Assembly (NCBI GenBank): GCA_905250025.1
Contig: CAJNOJ010000160.1
Location: 182,680-246,679 of the forward strand
From: Adineta ricciae
Lineage: Eukaryota; Rotifera; Eurotatoria; Adinetida; Adinetidae
Reading direction: 5' to 3'
DNA length: 64,000 bases
The notes below the pieces were generated by a model. The model did no database searches. It was given only the letters and a program-made list of their open reading frames with translations, and was not told where the DNA came from. The position numbers and the translations under genes are program-made. Each line of letters opens with the position of its first letter. Position 1 is the first letter of the stretch. Of the stretch, positions 35,987 through 48,047 are shown in pieces.

Positions 35987-36636
35987 TTATGCAAGTACTT
36001 TGGTTCGAATTTCTTCAGCTTTCTTCTCGTTAGTTAAACGTGATAAAATTTTTAAACTGAATTCGATTGCCGTCGCGGGTCCTTGACTCGTAATTAAACG
36101 ACGATGATTCACTTCGCTGTCGACGACTGACTGATCTAATTTCACGGATTTAAATTGGTTCTGAAGTAATTTCGCCACCTCAGGATAACAGGTGACATCA
36201 TGTCGACGAGCATTTTTCTCTGCCGTACACAAATGTGCGCTCAGTGCAATGGGGCCCGCACATATGGCAGCAACGATTTTATTTGCTTTATAATGATCGA
36301 GAAGAATAACACCGGCCTTTTTACATGCTGTAATTTTATCGGTACCTTTACTGCCTGAATAGAGAATATCTCAAATTTCTTTTTTTTCTTCTTAGAGATT
36401 TCTATTTACCACCCGGTACAATTACTGCATCAAATTCTTGCCCTTGGACATCGTCTATATGTAAATCAGGTACAATTTGAATATTGTTAGCACATGTTAA
36501 CGGCTTTTCATCGTTCTTTTCGACACTACATAATTTAACATCGACACCACCTCGCCGTAGAATATCAACTGTAGCGACAACTTCAATGTCTTCTGAACCA
36601 TTGGCCACAAATACTAATGCTTTTTTGCCACCGCTC
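35987..36636 (-). CDS. PARK7: DJ-1/PARK7 protein (first exon not identified)
   Basis: Visible exons begin after acceptor ctattag at 36637-36638 with SGGKKALVFVANGSEDIEVV, which contains the conserved active-site Glu of the N-terminal strand. They continue through EFDAVIVPGG and the nucleophile elbow IVAAICAGPIAL (Cys106 equivalent), and end LTNEKKAEEIRTKVLA, TAA 35987-35989. Known role: oxidative-stress-responsive glyoxalase/deglycase-type or chaperone protein of cytosol and mitochondria. The initiator Met is not in this exon; it must lie upstream, possibly beyond the hairpin at 36679-36826. A minus-strand AATAAA occurs just past the stop (plus 35920-35926 region), before the GNAT start. Confidence 0.92.
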
Positions 36637-36678
36637 CTAATAGAAACATATACATATAAATATACATGAGTTAGCCTA

Positions 36679-36826
36679 TATAAGCCACGACCGAACGTAC
36701 ACAATCGAACTTCTCAGGATTTCCTCAATTATTTTTATATCAGCCGACGCCTTACTCTACATGATATAAAGTAATTGAGAAAATCCTAAGAAGTTCGATT
36801 GTGCACGGTTGGTCGTGGCTTGTATG
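36679..36826. repeat. Imperfect 63-base inverted repeat (hairpin)
   Basis: 36679-36741 and 36764-36826 are reverse complements at close to 88 percent by eye, sharing gccacgacc and acaatcgaacttct, with a spacer of about 22 bases. It lies immediately 5' of the first visible PARK7 exon. Confidence 0.85.
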
Positions 36827-37075
36827 AATTGATTCATAGATATAACACCAAAGAATAAAATCTGCGATCAGGTGTTTCTTTCCTTTTTTTAATACAGAAG
36901 ATTATTTTTTGCACCACAAAAGATACATAAAGACACACATAAGCAGAAGGAGAAAAGAGAAAGTACAAATTATCCTAGAGAAAAACATCTTATCCATGTA
37001 TGAGATCATGCATATAAGCATAAATATAATTATTTATTTGATTTTTTCCTGCTTCTGTTTTTTTATATCTAAATT

Positions 37076-38596
37076 TTATTTGATATTAACTGAAGGAAGT
37101 GTTCGTCGTTTGGTGGCCGTAGGTCGAGCGTTCGCTGATGACGACAGTGAAGGATGCATTGTTGACGGTGGAATGATTCCACCTGCCGGTGGAAATATTG
37201 GACGAGAAGAAGCAACAGGTGTTTGCCGCACTGCAGTCTTAGGCGCTTTGATCATCTGATTTATTTTCTGTGTTTGTTGTTGTTGCTGCTGCTGTTGAAG
37301 TAGAGCACCTGATGGACGATACTGTTGATGAGTTGGCATAGGTGGTTTAGTCTGTGGGAGCGAACGTATATTATTTGTTGCGTTCATTTGTGGTGGAATG
37401 ATAGAACTGGATTTTCGTGCTGCATTTATTGGCAACTTTGGTTGTTGAGAAAGTTTCGTTGCGAAATTTTGTGCTTGATGAGGTATCGGTGTTTTTATTT
37501 TCGGTTTCTGATGTTGATGATGCTGCTGATGATTGTTGTTGTGGTGATGATGATTATGATGGTTGTTATTACTTTGAGTATGATTAGATGTGATGACTGG
37601 TGGGACTGGACGATTATTAGTTACTAGTTTTGCTGTTGCTGAAGGTGACGAACTCGTCGAAGACGGTGTTACCGAACGAGGCGCAGTCTTTTGTTGCTGT
37701 TTAATAAGCGCTTGAAAGGTTTTGTCAATTTCTTTCTCTTGTTCCATGGCTGACACGAAAACGCTCTTCAAGAGAGCTGAATGTTCAGATTTGGCTGTTC
37801 GTCGTGTAACCTGTTTCTTACAGCGATCGCATAAGATATTAATCTGTTGATTATTATTTAAATGTTTCCACCAACGTATTGTGTTATCTGTTCCACAATG
37901 TTCACATATATTTGGTTCATCAACTTGTGCTCGATCGGTAAAGCGTTGTGGAAGACGTTGACGATCGGTTTGTAACTCTGATAAACATTGTACAACGTCT
38001 TCGAGGCCCATGTATGGTAGAAACTCAAGACTAGTAGGATTTGGAATAAATAGAACATCTTGGATTAATGGTTTCGGCGATGGAATGTTCAATAGGTCAC
38101 GTTCAAGTTGATTACGTAAAGCTTTTTTCGCTTGTGTTTTACGTTCTTCAAGTGGTTGAATTGCTGATGAAGGTTTAGTTGGCAGAGGTGTAGGTATTTT
38201 TGTTGGTAATGGAGCATTGACTATATTGCCAGGTTTACGTGTTGCCGATGATAATGGCTGAGGAAGAGACGAACGCGAGAGTGAAGAATTTGCTGATGAA
38301 GAAATAACAGGTGTCGAGGGTTTATTAGTTGGAACACGTGCTGCCGCTGCTGCTGAATAAAAGCCATTGGTTGTAACAGGAGCAGTGATCGCATTGGTAT
38401 TATTAGTGTTATTATTATTTGTTCGATTTGCTGATTGTTGACATGAACGCAATTTTTTCAATAGAACTAAATTCGCTTCTTCATTTCGTAGTTCTTGTAT
38501 GATTGAATGAAGTTTTAAACGTTTCAACGATCGTATATTTTCGTTATTGGAAAGTATATTTGTCGGTTCAGGTGACAAAGGTCGTTTGTTCGACAT
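37076..38596 (-). CDS. GATAD2: Transcriptional repressor p66 (GATAD2), NuRD subunit
   Basis: Single exon, 506 codons, ATG 38596. The N-terminal MBD2/3-binding coiled coil is seen early (IIQELRNEEANLVLLKKLRSC, residues about 30-55). It is followed by low-complexity Ser/Thr/Pro/Asn linkers, a conserved middle (KALRNQLERDLLNIPSPKP, SLEFLPYMGLEDVVQCL) and a GATA-type zinc finger CEHCGTDNTIRWWKHL...CDRCKK. The C-terminus is Gln/His/Asn-rich with homopolymer runs encoded by CAA/CAC repeats (about 37270-37300 and 37510-37570). Known role: bridges MBD and CHD4 in NuRD chromatin remodelling. An AG acceptor lies ten bases before the ATG on the minus strand. Confidence 0.94.
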   Translation of the reverse strand: MSNKRPLSPEPTNILSNNENIRSLKRLKLHSIIQELRNEEANLVLLKKLRSCQQSANRTNNNNTNNTNAITAPVTTNGFYSAAAAARVPTNKPSTPVISSSANSSLSRSSLPQPLSSATRKPGNIVNAPLPTKIPTPLPTKPSSAIQPLEERKTQAKKALRNQLERDLLNIPSPKPLIQDVLFIPNPTSLEFLPYMGLEDVVQCLSELQTDRQRLPQRFTDRAQVDEPNICEHCGTDNTIRWWKHLNNNQQINILCDRCKKQVTRRTAKSEHSALLKSVFVSAMEQEKEIDKTFQALIKQQQKTAPRSVTPSSTSSSPSATAKLVTNNRPVPPVITSNHTQSNNNHHNHHHHNNNHQQHHQHQKPKIKTPIPHQAQNFATKLSQQPKLPINAARKSSSIIPPQMNATNNIRSLPQTKPPMPTHQQYRPSGALLQQQQQQQQTQKINQMIKAPKTAVRQTPVASSRPIFPPAGGIIPPSTMHPSLSSSANARPTATKRRTLPSVNIK

Positions 38597-40609
38597 GATA
38601 TTCTATCTGAAATTCTTCGATTTGTTCATTTGACGAAGAGAATAAAGTTTTTTTTTTCACGAAAATGCCCTTTCTTTATTGTTGATCAAACACAGAAAAG
38701 TTATCTATGTGCATACATACCATATATTAATGGTACGTTTGGATAGCGTAGAAATTGATTGTTGAGTTAAAGTGTATCGTAGCATAATATCTATCTAGAA
38801 TACAACAAGATGATATATCGAAAAGTGACAGCGACGAATAGACTTCGTCTTCATTTCTTTTTCTAGATAATATCACCACCCTCGTGACTGTACCTGTATT
38901 GTGAGCGCATATATGTAGTACAGCAACAGTAAGAGAGTAAGCAAGAAGGGTAAAACTCAACGGGGCCGCTACCAGCCAACTAACGTAGTAAGTAACCCTC
39001 CATTTTTTCTATCATCCCTCAATACGGAATTTCGTTCTTTCTTTCCTCCCTCTCTCTCTCTCCTGCTCTTTTTCCATCGACATTGCCGTCGCCACCGTTG
39101 TCTCGGTCAAATCCAAGTTTCTTATTGACTGACGTTCGTCGATATTTAACTGTACAATGGAATGTCGAAGATAAGGAATAAAGCCGATCTAATTAATTTT
39201 CTCAATTTGAACATGACGAAAAAGTTGAAATTCTCTAAAACATAGATACACACACACACACCTTAAAGCGATAAAAAAAGAAGGTAGTTTTGTGGTGATG
39301 GCAATAAAGAAGCCAACATTCACATACACCTACGTCGAGAGGCAAACGCAGAAAAAGATCGACGTAGACAGAAGTCTAAAGAAAGAATAGTCGAGTGAAA
39401 AGACAGAATACGATGACGAATGTAAGGGACCGGCTGAGTATGCGAGCGACACCGTGCAGAGAAATGTGACGATTTGTTTCCTCAAGCGTGCAAAAAAAAA
39501 GGAAAAAAGGAGCAGACAGGCTGAATATAGACTATGAACATCAGTTGTACATATGCACATCTGTACATATGGTCATAGGAGGAAAAAAGAAGGACGATCA
39601 TTTATAATGATTTCTTATATTCTTTCATTAATCAGATTAAAGATCTTTTAATTTGTTCAAACGATCGAACAAAGTCTGAAGAAGTTTCTTTCAACGAGAA
39701 TTCGTTTGAAAGCTCAATCGAATAAAACAAATGCGGAGATGGTACATCTTCCTTACCTATTTTGGCGCCAGGAACTTTAATTACAGTCAGCGAAGGATAA
39801 TCGAAAAGTGTCTGACTGAATACGAAGAAGAAGTAGAACATTTGCTCATCAATCTAATCGATTCATGTTCATGAAATATCATCTTGAAGATAACAATGAC
39901 TGGGTTATCTAATGACGATACTTTTTCTTGATGGGTATGAAAGAGAAGTACGATTGTGCGCACTCTGAATTGGCTGGCTCGTTTACTTGCTTATGCTCTC
40001 ACAAGATGGAAAATGGATGGTGATGGGAGGGGGAAAGAACGCGAAAGAGAACATGCCGTGTCGAACGCCGACACAAACGACGCCTGTTTCAACAAAACGA
40101 TTGACCTCTTACTGTCGACAAGAAAAGAAAAGAAGAAAGAAGAAACACGAATATAATCATAGTTACTAGTCTACTGAAAATCTTCGAATTTCGAATAATT
40201 TATCATTAATTATTCGTTTATTCATCTGATATCTTTCATCAATATTCGGAAGTTATTCGAACGAATAAAATTCGCACAGTTGAAAACAAAAAGTAGACAA
40301 ATATGAAGCAAAAGAAGAAAGAATTCAGTTTCGATTTCCTTCGTTTTTTCGTTTCAGTTCTTTCTTTGAAAAAAAAACATAGGAGATAAATAACAACTTA
40401 TCCGAAAAAACAAATGTTAAATCCTTCGTACAGACAGAGGGCGGGAGAACGAAGAAAGAGAAAGGGGGAAAAATACCCATTGGAAGATCACTGATCCAGT
40501 TGATTGTGCAGAAAAAAAAACATCTCGCTTTCTCTCTTCTTCTAGACCAGTGGCGGCGCCTTAAAATTCTTCAAGAACAGAACATATATCTAAACAACAA
40601 AAATCTTCG
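38597..40609. other. Gene-poor stretch between p66 and a membrane protein
   Basis: Divergent promoters likely at both ends. A minus-strand frame at 39632-39841 (about 69 codons, containing DYPSLTVIKVPGAKIG) has an acceptor-like site inside it but no partner exon; I cannot tell whether it is a real small gene. Otherwise AT-rich with pyrimidine tracts and no RNA gene seen. Confidence 0.35.
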
Positions 40610-41164
40610 ATGTCGGAACCGCCGCTACCAAGTGTTCGTCGACAACTTTTATTTGCCAAATACCGACCATTGATCACCACACCTTTCTTCTTTGGATTCT
40701 CAACTCATGTTCTTTCGCCAGCGTTGTTTTCTAGGTTTGTGAAGTTCTGTTTCGTAAATAAACGAATTATTTCTCGAATAGATTACTTAGTTCGCGTTTT
40801 GACATACCAATAAGCAACTTGCTTCTGTTTGGATCGCATGTAGGCGTTACGAGCTATTTGTACACGTCTAAACATCTGAGGAAAGCTCACATGTTCGAAC
40901 GGCTTTTATACAGGTAAAATAATCACATTGGAGCTTTTCGGCATTCAGTTTCTGCGTCTTAGTATTTATGGTTCGGCAATGTTTAACTTTGGCACAGTCC
41001 TAGTCATGTCAATCATTCGATCGATTTTTCCTGATAAGGAACCACTACGTTTAGGAATAGGTTTGTCAACTGCTGTGGCTTTACTAGCTATTGGAAAGAA
41101 ATATGTCAACTATATCGATCAAGTTTTCGAAGCCGTTCGCTACCGATCGATCCCACGATCGTAA
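40610..41164 (+). CDS. Small multi-pass membrane protein, structure uncertain
   Basis: The N-terminal exon starts at ATG 40610 (MSEPPLPSVRRQLLF) with one hydrophobic segment (PFFFGFSTHVLSPALF). The C-terminal exon, from about 40949, encodes FLRLSIYGSAMFNFG, MSIIRSIFPDKEP, LRLGIGLSTAVALLAIGKKY and ends YRSIPRS before TAA 41162-41164, giving two more hydrophobic segments. The middle exon (about 40815-40913) has two competing frames, and I could not join all three in phase with canonical introns. So either an intron border is misjudged or the gene carries a frameshift. Family not recognised. Confidence 0.5.
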
Positions 41165-41299
41165 AATTGTTTAATCTGAGTGTGTTCTCGCATGTTCTAG
41201 TCCTATATAGTCACGTCTGTAGCTGTTAGTGTGCCAGCTTAGATATTGTATTTTAAGTCATTTTGAACATTCATTTTGAAAATCACAGATCTTTTTTTT

Positions 41300-42163
41300 T
41301 TACACGAAAAATGAATTATTTATATAAACACTTTGATTGGATCTAATAAAGGAATAATTGTATGGAATATGAAGTTGATTATCGTCGGTAAGAGATTGAG
41401 AATGAATCGATGATGGTTCTTCTTCTTCGATGTTGTGTAAAATATGATGTTCTTGTGTTATAAATGTTGGATTTAAATGATATATCGAACTAGGGTTTGT
41501 TGTAACACTGCGGCTGCTGTCATCGCTATCGTCTAATCCGAATAGATTCTTTTGTTGCTCCATGGTTGCTTGACGAAGTTGAGGAAGATGCCGAGTATTT
41601 TTTGCTAAACTTCGTTCACGCATTAGAAAGCGCGGTGCATGCGATCGCTGATGTGTATGAGGCGGTGGATGTTCCTGTTCGAAGTAATTATACGAAGTCC
41701 ATCGATTGTTCGTGGATTGTCGATATTTATAATCAGGATATGTTTCACTTGAAGTCGAATGAAGATCGATAAACAAATACGAATTCAATTTATTCACATC
41801 AGTTGTTTCCAGCGATAATGATGATATATCATTGACATATGTATGGTGAGAATGAGGCAACGGTGAAGTAGCATTTGAGAGATTCTGGCGGTTGGCAAAT
41901 GTCTCTTCAGGTGTTGTGCTTGGTGTATCTGGAGTTCTAAGCTCATGTTGAATACGAAGTAGTCGACAAAGAAAAACGATAATTATGACGAACAGGATGC
42001 TCAATATAGCGATTATACATAATAAAACGATAAATACCGGTTGTGATGCATCAAATGGGGTCGTCGATGAATTGATTTGAAGGAGAAATCTTCGACCGAC
42101 ATGCGATTGCTGTTCTTGTATATCGAGAGATATATCGTTGCCTTGAAATGTAATATCAAGCAT
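41300..42163 (-). CDS. Single-pass membrane protein of unknown family
   Basis: An open frame of 287 codons starting ATG 42163 (MLDITFQGNDISLDI). A short extracellular part is followed by one strong transmembrane helix (FIVLLCIIAILSILFVIIIV, about residues 44-66) and a CRLLRIQ stop-transfer. A long Ser/Thr/Asn/His-rich cytoplasmic tail ends YINNSFFV. An exon-like minus-strand piece at about 42247-42315 (DFVVDLITSSSVSIEIFHKQ) could be upstream coding sequence, but the phase to this exon meets a stop, so it is left out. The tail contains several Tyr and acidic clusters. No family recognised. Confidence 0.6.
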   Translation of the reverse strand: MLDITFQGNDISLDIQEQQSHVGRRFLLQINSSTTPFDASQPVFIVLLCIIAILSILFVIIIVFLCRLLRIQHELRTPDTPSTTPEETFANRQNLSNATSPLPHSHHTYVNDISSLSLETTDVNKLNSYLFIDLHSTSSETYPDYKYRQSTNNRWTSYNYFEQEHPPPHTHQRSHAPRFLMRERSLAKNTRHLPQLRQATMEQQKNLFGLDDSDDSSRSVTTNPSSIYHLNPTFITQEHHILHNIEEEEPSSIHSQSLTDDNQLHIPYNYSFIRSNQSVYINNSFFV

Positions 42164-42757
42164 CCGTAATCGTCGTTAAAGTGAATTCAAATGACCTTAC
42201 TGATGTAAAAGATTGTAAAAATTAGACAAATACAAACATAACCTTGTTTGTGAAAGATTTCTATTGATACAGAACTCGATGTAATCAAATCTACGACGAA
42301 ATCTTTCTCCTCCTGAAAGAAAAATACTTCTCTTGAGCGGAAGATTAATTTACTTTGCAATTGAAGTTAATCGAAAACTAAATACTGCGAACAAGATATT
42401 TACAGTAGGAAACGTTGAGTAAATAGCTTACAATGTTTCGTCTTCACTTCTGTTCGCGATATGTGGCGAGATCTATCCATACGATTGTTATTGCCTATCT
42501 ATAGTTTACCGATTTCCGAACGTCTGACGTGCCAAGTTCTCTATGCTTCGCACTTTTCGTCAATACTTTTCGTATTTTTCGAACGTTAGACGTGTCTTCA
42601 GGTAAGGCAAATGCTGACTTCATATAACCGTTACGCATCTTTATCAATTAAGGTCAGAAAGTGATGAGACACAACGAATATCATCAATGAAAACTAGAAG
42701 ATCCTAAGCAATGTGATGCTATTTTGCTCATTTAGATAGATATTTTTGCTTTTGCAA

Positions 42758-43678
42758 ATGTCCGTTCTGGCATTCAACGATGCGAACTCTGTTCATTACT
42801 CTTGGTTGCAACGTTTTGCTGGAAATATCATTCGTTACGGTTGTACAAGTCGTCTAAGACATATTGCAATTGTCATGGATGGCAATCGTCGTTTCGCTCG
42901 CGAACACAATTTCGAACGTGCACGTGGTCATACGCTGGGCGCAGAAAGATTATTCGACGTATGTCAATGGTGTCATGATCTAGGCATCAATGAATTGAGT
43001 GTTTATGCGTTCTCACTTGAGAATCTTAAACGGTCGCAAGACGAAATCGATACATTAATGGATATCGCACGTGTGAAATTGAATGAAATCGAAAAATCTT
43101 TGGACAAAATCCATGAACAACAAATCTGCATACGAATTGTTGGAAATTTAGATTTATTACCCGAAGATATACGCCAATCCAGTTATCATTTAATGAAAGA
43201 GACGGATCATTACAAAAGCTTCATTTTAAACGTTTGCTTCTACTACACATCTCGAAATGAAATCGCAAATGTTCTACAAGACTTAGCCAAAGGTTGTGAG
43301 AAGAATCTATTACAAATCGACGACATTGATGACGATTTAATCATTCAAAGTCTAATTGCATCAACGAGTCAAACAGGTCATCTACCCGATGTTTTTCTTC
43401 GTACTTCCGGCGAATTACGTTTGAGCGACTTTATGTTATTACAATGTCGATTTTCCATGTGGATTTTTGCTGATGTCTATTGGCCTGCATTTACCATTTG
43501 GCATTTATATTGGATTATTTTACAATACGAAATGAAATCGAAAACATTAGTCAACGTTCAAAATCAATGTAAAACGATTCTCCAACAAACAAAATCGTTG
43601 GATGAGCAAAAAATCGAACGAATTCAAGTTTATCTTAGTTGGCTTGAACAACGGAGAATTGAACGAATAAAATTGTAG
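42758..43678 (+). CDS. DHDDS: Dehydrodolichyl diphosphate synthase catalytic subunit
   Basis: Single exon, 306 codons. ATG 42758 (MSVLAFND) is preferred over a non-ATG extension. cis-Prenyltransferase signatures: HIAIVMDGNRRFA (catalytic Asp), ARGHTLGAERLFDVC, LSVYAFSLENLKR, VCFYYTSRNEI, DVFLRTSGELRLSDFMLLQC and a trailing FADVYWPAFT. Known role: with NUS1/NgBR makes the long-chain polyprenyl diphosphate precursor of dolichol at the ER, needed for N-glycosylation. The length is near the family norm of about 330. It ends before TAG 43676-43678. The upstream neighbour is divergent, about 600 bases away. Confidence 0.94.
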   Translation: MSVLAFNDANSVHYSWLQRFAGNIIRYGCTSRLRHIAIVMDGNRRFAREHNFERARGHTLGAERLFDVCQWCHDLGINELSVYAFSLENLKRSQDEIDTLMDIARVKLNEIEKSLDKIHEQQICIRIVGNLDLLPEDIRQSSYHLMKETDHYKSFILNVCFYYTSRNEIANVLQDLAKGCEKNLLQIDDIDDDLIIQSLIASTSQTGHLPDVFLRTSGELRLSDFMLLQCRFSMWIFADVYWPAFTIWHLYWIILQYEMKSKTLVNVQNQCKTILQQTKSLDEQKIERIQVYLSWLEQRRIERIKL

Positions 43679-46600
43679 CTTTCGTCTACTGTTATTGTTG
43701 TCTTTGTTATAGAATATATAACGCCTTTTTACGTAATGTTGAGGATGGATGGTATCGAGAATCTGATTCGTTTGAAGGCCGAGTTTTTGGGGCAACTAAT
43801 TCAGTAATTGCCGTAAATATATAAAAGCGTATTTTGATTGAGATGATCAAATGTTTCATATAGTGTTCGTGCGCAATACAATCGTCAGATATTGCTAAGT
43901 TTGCGTGTTAGTAACATCAATGGCTATCTTTGTTTTTACTGCATATACTGATTTAATCCTTCTGACCTATATTTCAATAGATTAACCAAATATCGTGTAC
44001 CGAGCTCTATGAGTATGATTTCCTTGGAGACCCGAATACAAGCAATGTCTGTATTCCCTACAAAGTACGATTGTTAGTTGAATACTTGATCATTCAAATC
44101 ATTACGGTATAAATCTAATGTTAACAATGTGCATATGAATATTTATTTATTCGCGAAGTTTGTGTTAATGCTTTTCTCGGCAACACCGTACGCAAATATT
44201 AAGTATGATCATCGTCAAATTTATTAATGTTTGTGTAACTTCTTGATCAATAGCATGTAGTCCATGCATTATTCACCATCTAATGTTGTGTTCCGGCAGT
44301 ACCGATTCTGTTTTCTTCGAGTTCAAGTGTACTGGATGTTTAAACGAAGCATAAGTATCAGATATTAAGGGTTAATTTGTCCTCAGACAACCGGCTTGAT
44401 TCAGATGTAAAGTACTTCCGTTGGTATCTAAAGCATCGAGATTTAATTAATTGAACAAGGAAATCACTCGTGCGCTCTGCTATTTTATCATTCATAATTC
44501 AGCTAGTTCAACGCATTGGCATTGATATTATTTTCATAGAGATGGAGTGCTGTAATTGTCTATATACGAAAGAGTAAAAACATGCGATGAATAAAAAAGT
44601 AGATTTATTTTACATTACTATTTTGTGATATCTTTGTTCCAAGCTTTTAACGGTACTGAGAACGAATGCTCATCTTTCTTACATACAATCTAGTCATCAG
44701 CTATTTATATGAATGTAAATACTCTCACAAAATGGGTTAAGTACAACGACACGGGTACACACTTCATATGGAGGACGATATGTGCCGATGAGTTAACTCA
44801 GTGGAACACAAACATTTCGTAACTGAAGAATATGATTTAAATAATCAAGTTGATCAAGAATCCGAAGCAGAAGTTCAGTCTGTCGAATAATATGCGTTTT
44901 CATCTGACAGATTTGTTCTTTCTTTTACTAAATACCAAATGATAATATTCGAATGACGATGGCAAATCTCTACTCGAAATAACCGTTTATATCAATCGAG
45001 GACTTGGAAAGATTCTTTGTCAAGTGTTTATTATCTATGCTTTTGAACAAATTAATCTGTATTGGAAAAGATTGTTTGTTTAATTGTTTATTTCTAAATA
45101 CAATTTAGTTATTCATCGAGTAGATTGACAGAAGAATCTTTTCGATGAGCCTACGGACAAACAATAAAATGAGCCTCGATCGCATCTTCTTAAGAAAATC
45201 TTCATAGACGACGAAAAGAAATGATTTATCTCACACGAATCGAAATTATCGTCAATGCCTTGGATTCATCTGACAACAGTAGACTTTCCTGTATAATTTA
45301 TCAAAAAAACTTGTTCGGCAAACACGAGGCGTTTTCCTTAGATCTTTCTATTTATCGATTCATATACATCCGATTGATTTGCATATGTCCTACTTTCTCC
45401 TCGTTTATCTCTTTCAGTTGAGCACTTTTTAAATCAAATTGTAATGATGATGATTTGATTCGTTGTATCTTCCTAGTTTAGTTCGATTTAGTTTTATTCC
45501 GACAGTCAGGATTGGATCGTTAAATCTATTGAGCAGAGACGTAAGTATTCATTTTCTTAATGCAAATGATATAGACAAATAAACAAGCGGAAGACGAACA
45601 GAGAGAGAGAGAAAAGAAAAAAGAAAAATATAAAAGCAATCTGTCTATATCATTCTTCGCAGTGCGTTGTGACGAGAGAAAACATTTTTCACTCAGACTG
45701 AAGTAGGTTTAATGTTATTTATCGAATCGCATGCTGAGGAAACCTTATACTCTCTTGCCAACGTGAAGATAATTTGGAACAAAACATTTGAATTCTAATT
45801 AATTCTTTCTGACAGACATTGAGGCTTCGAAACCAGCCGGTTTCTCATTCGTGTGTGAAAAATGTGCAATTAGTTGAATACGTTCCGTTTGTGCCGAGAG
45901 CTTTTTTTTTCGTGTCCCGTGAATTGCTTTGCAAATCTTGTTTTCAGTTTATTGTGGACGAGAAGTATAGAAAACGATTGAGACAATTGCGTCGTCTTCT
46001 GGGAAAAGCAACATCGATTACGAATAGAAAATTTTTTCTTTGTATGTCCAGAAAAATGAGTTAGTTGACAGGAAGATAAAAGTCATCGATCCATTCAACT
46101 GTTACGTTGCAATGACGTGAGTATCTCATGTTATTCACATACAAATCTTTAGTTTCACTTTATTTCATTCTTCCGTGTTTATAGCTCCCATTAGACATTC
46201 TGAAATAGACTACTGACATAACATCGCCTGTTTCGCTGTTTTTTAAATTATTTCATAAGATCTCGTTTTACATATTCTTCGTTCGTCTTTTTCTCACCTA
46301 TGACAATTGCTTGCATCTCATGCTTGCATATTTTATGCCTAATGTCCAATTATTTCTTCTTTGATTTTCTATTCATTCATGATTATGAGGAACAAAGATC
46401 GATTAAGACTTGTTTTACCTCGTTAGATATAGAATGACGATATTAAATACTCCTCAATCCTCTGTGTAAACGAGTGCTTCACGGAAGAAAATTCGATAGT
46501 ATCGCTCGGCAAGGTGTGCAGATTGTTAATAATAAATGTATATATTGCATTATCATGAAGAACGTTCTTACAACCAATTTCTCTGAGCATTTGCTTTTTC

Positions 46601-48010
46601 AATAATAATTCATCATCTCGGAAAGGAGAAATTATCATAATTTTTTCTTCGTGTAAGTAAAGAATCTCTTTCTCTTTTAAGTAGATTACTTTCTTTCCGA
46701 TTTAACTACACAACAACATGCAGAATAATAATTCTGCACTCATCGGATCTAATGGATATACTAGTCAACACTAAAAGTACTAATGTCGATTCGAGTTCTT
46801 CTTCTTCTCCTTCTATTCACATACGAATCGTTCGTATCTGTTCTATTTCAATGCATTAGTCCGATGAATTCCATGGTGAAGTCATGTAAACGAAACTGTG
46901 TCAGCGGGTTATATTTGCTATTCGGATTTTTTTTCCTTCTTAATCTATGTAATTTCTCATTAGAGAGATATAGAAAGATTTTCGACATTTTGTCAGTTGA
47001 TCGATGAAGCAAGCATTTGCTGTCCCACTGTTTGATAGGTCTTAAGGGAATAGGTTGACAAGAGAAGAAGATGAAGTCAAAATGTAACCAAACATCTGAC
47101 AAACCGGAGCAACCAGTTTGTTTTTATTTAGTTTGTTCCTATAGTAAGATGTATGAAAACAAGAAGGCTAATGTTGCAAACGAGTAGACAGATAATTAGC
47201 ATAGTAGATTGCCAGCGACATGTGCTACTTGATTGAATGTAAACGTAGAAGGGAATATTCGTTTTCTGTTGAAGTATTTCCTCTGTAGTGAACAAGTAAT
47301 TAGATTTAGTTTATCGCCATCTAATTCGAGTATTTGTTGTTTTCGTATTTAATTAAAGGGAAAAAAATCTCGTTTTTACGACTTCTAACAGTCAAAGATA
47401 AGGAAGTTTATTGCTTTCGTTCATCAATCATTCCGAAAGGAAATAACATTGAAAACTAAACGATCATGAAAACTCACTTTATCTCAAAAATCGTTTCCGC
47501 ATCTTTCTCTTCTCTTCATATTATCATCGTCTCTATTTCTTCTCTTTTGTTCTCGTCTTTTGGCGCATGGTCTTCAGTGAGTTCATCAACAGAAGAAAAA
47601 CTCGAAGAAACTTTCTTTTCCTCCTTCTCCTTTTTTTATATACTCCCTGCTCATACCATGTATGTTTCCTTTTCTTTCCATGAAAAAGTAATATCACCAT
47701 CATCATTACAGGCTGACTCGTCGACAACTATTTGCTAAATCTCATTCACATTGACATTTTTTATGAAAAGAAAACTGATGATTTGTTTTTCAAACTGAAC
47801 ATCAAAAGCGCTTTTTTCCTTTCTCGCTCTTTCTCTCATCAGATTTAAGTTTCTTTTTCAATAGAAGAAAAAGAAGAAGACAAACTCGTCTTCTGCTTTT
47901 ACTGAACATGCATGAAATACTTGCGTGATTTAACTGACAAGTTAGATAAATATAAACAATGACTCCTATTACATCTGACAGTTCGGGTGTAGTATTGAAT
48001 GTAAGATTAG

Positions 48011-48047
<37 letters not shown>

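Noticed and set aside
45819..46064. Cys/Arg-rich 81-codon plus-strand frame upstream of KCTD
   Set aside because: No recognisable domain and no downstream exon in phase; more likely untranslated or chance.
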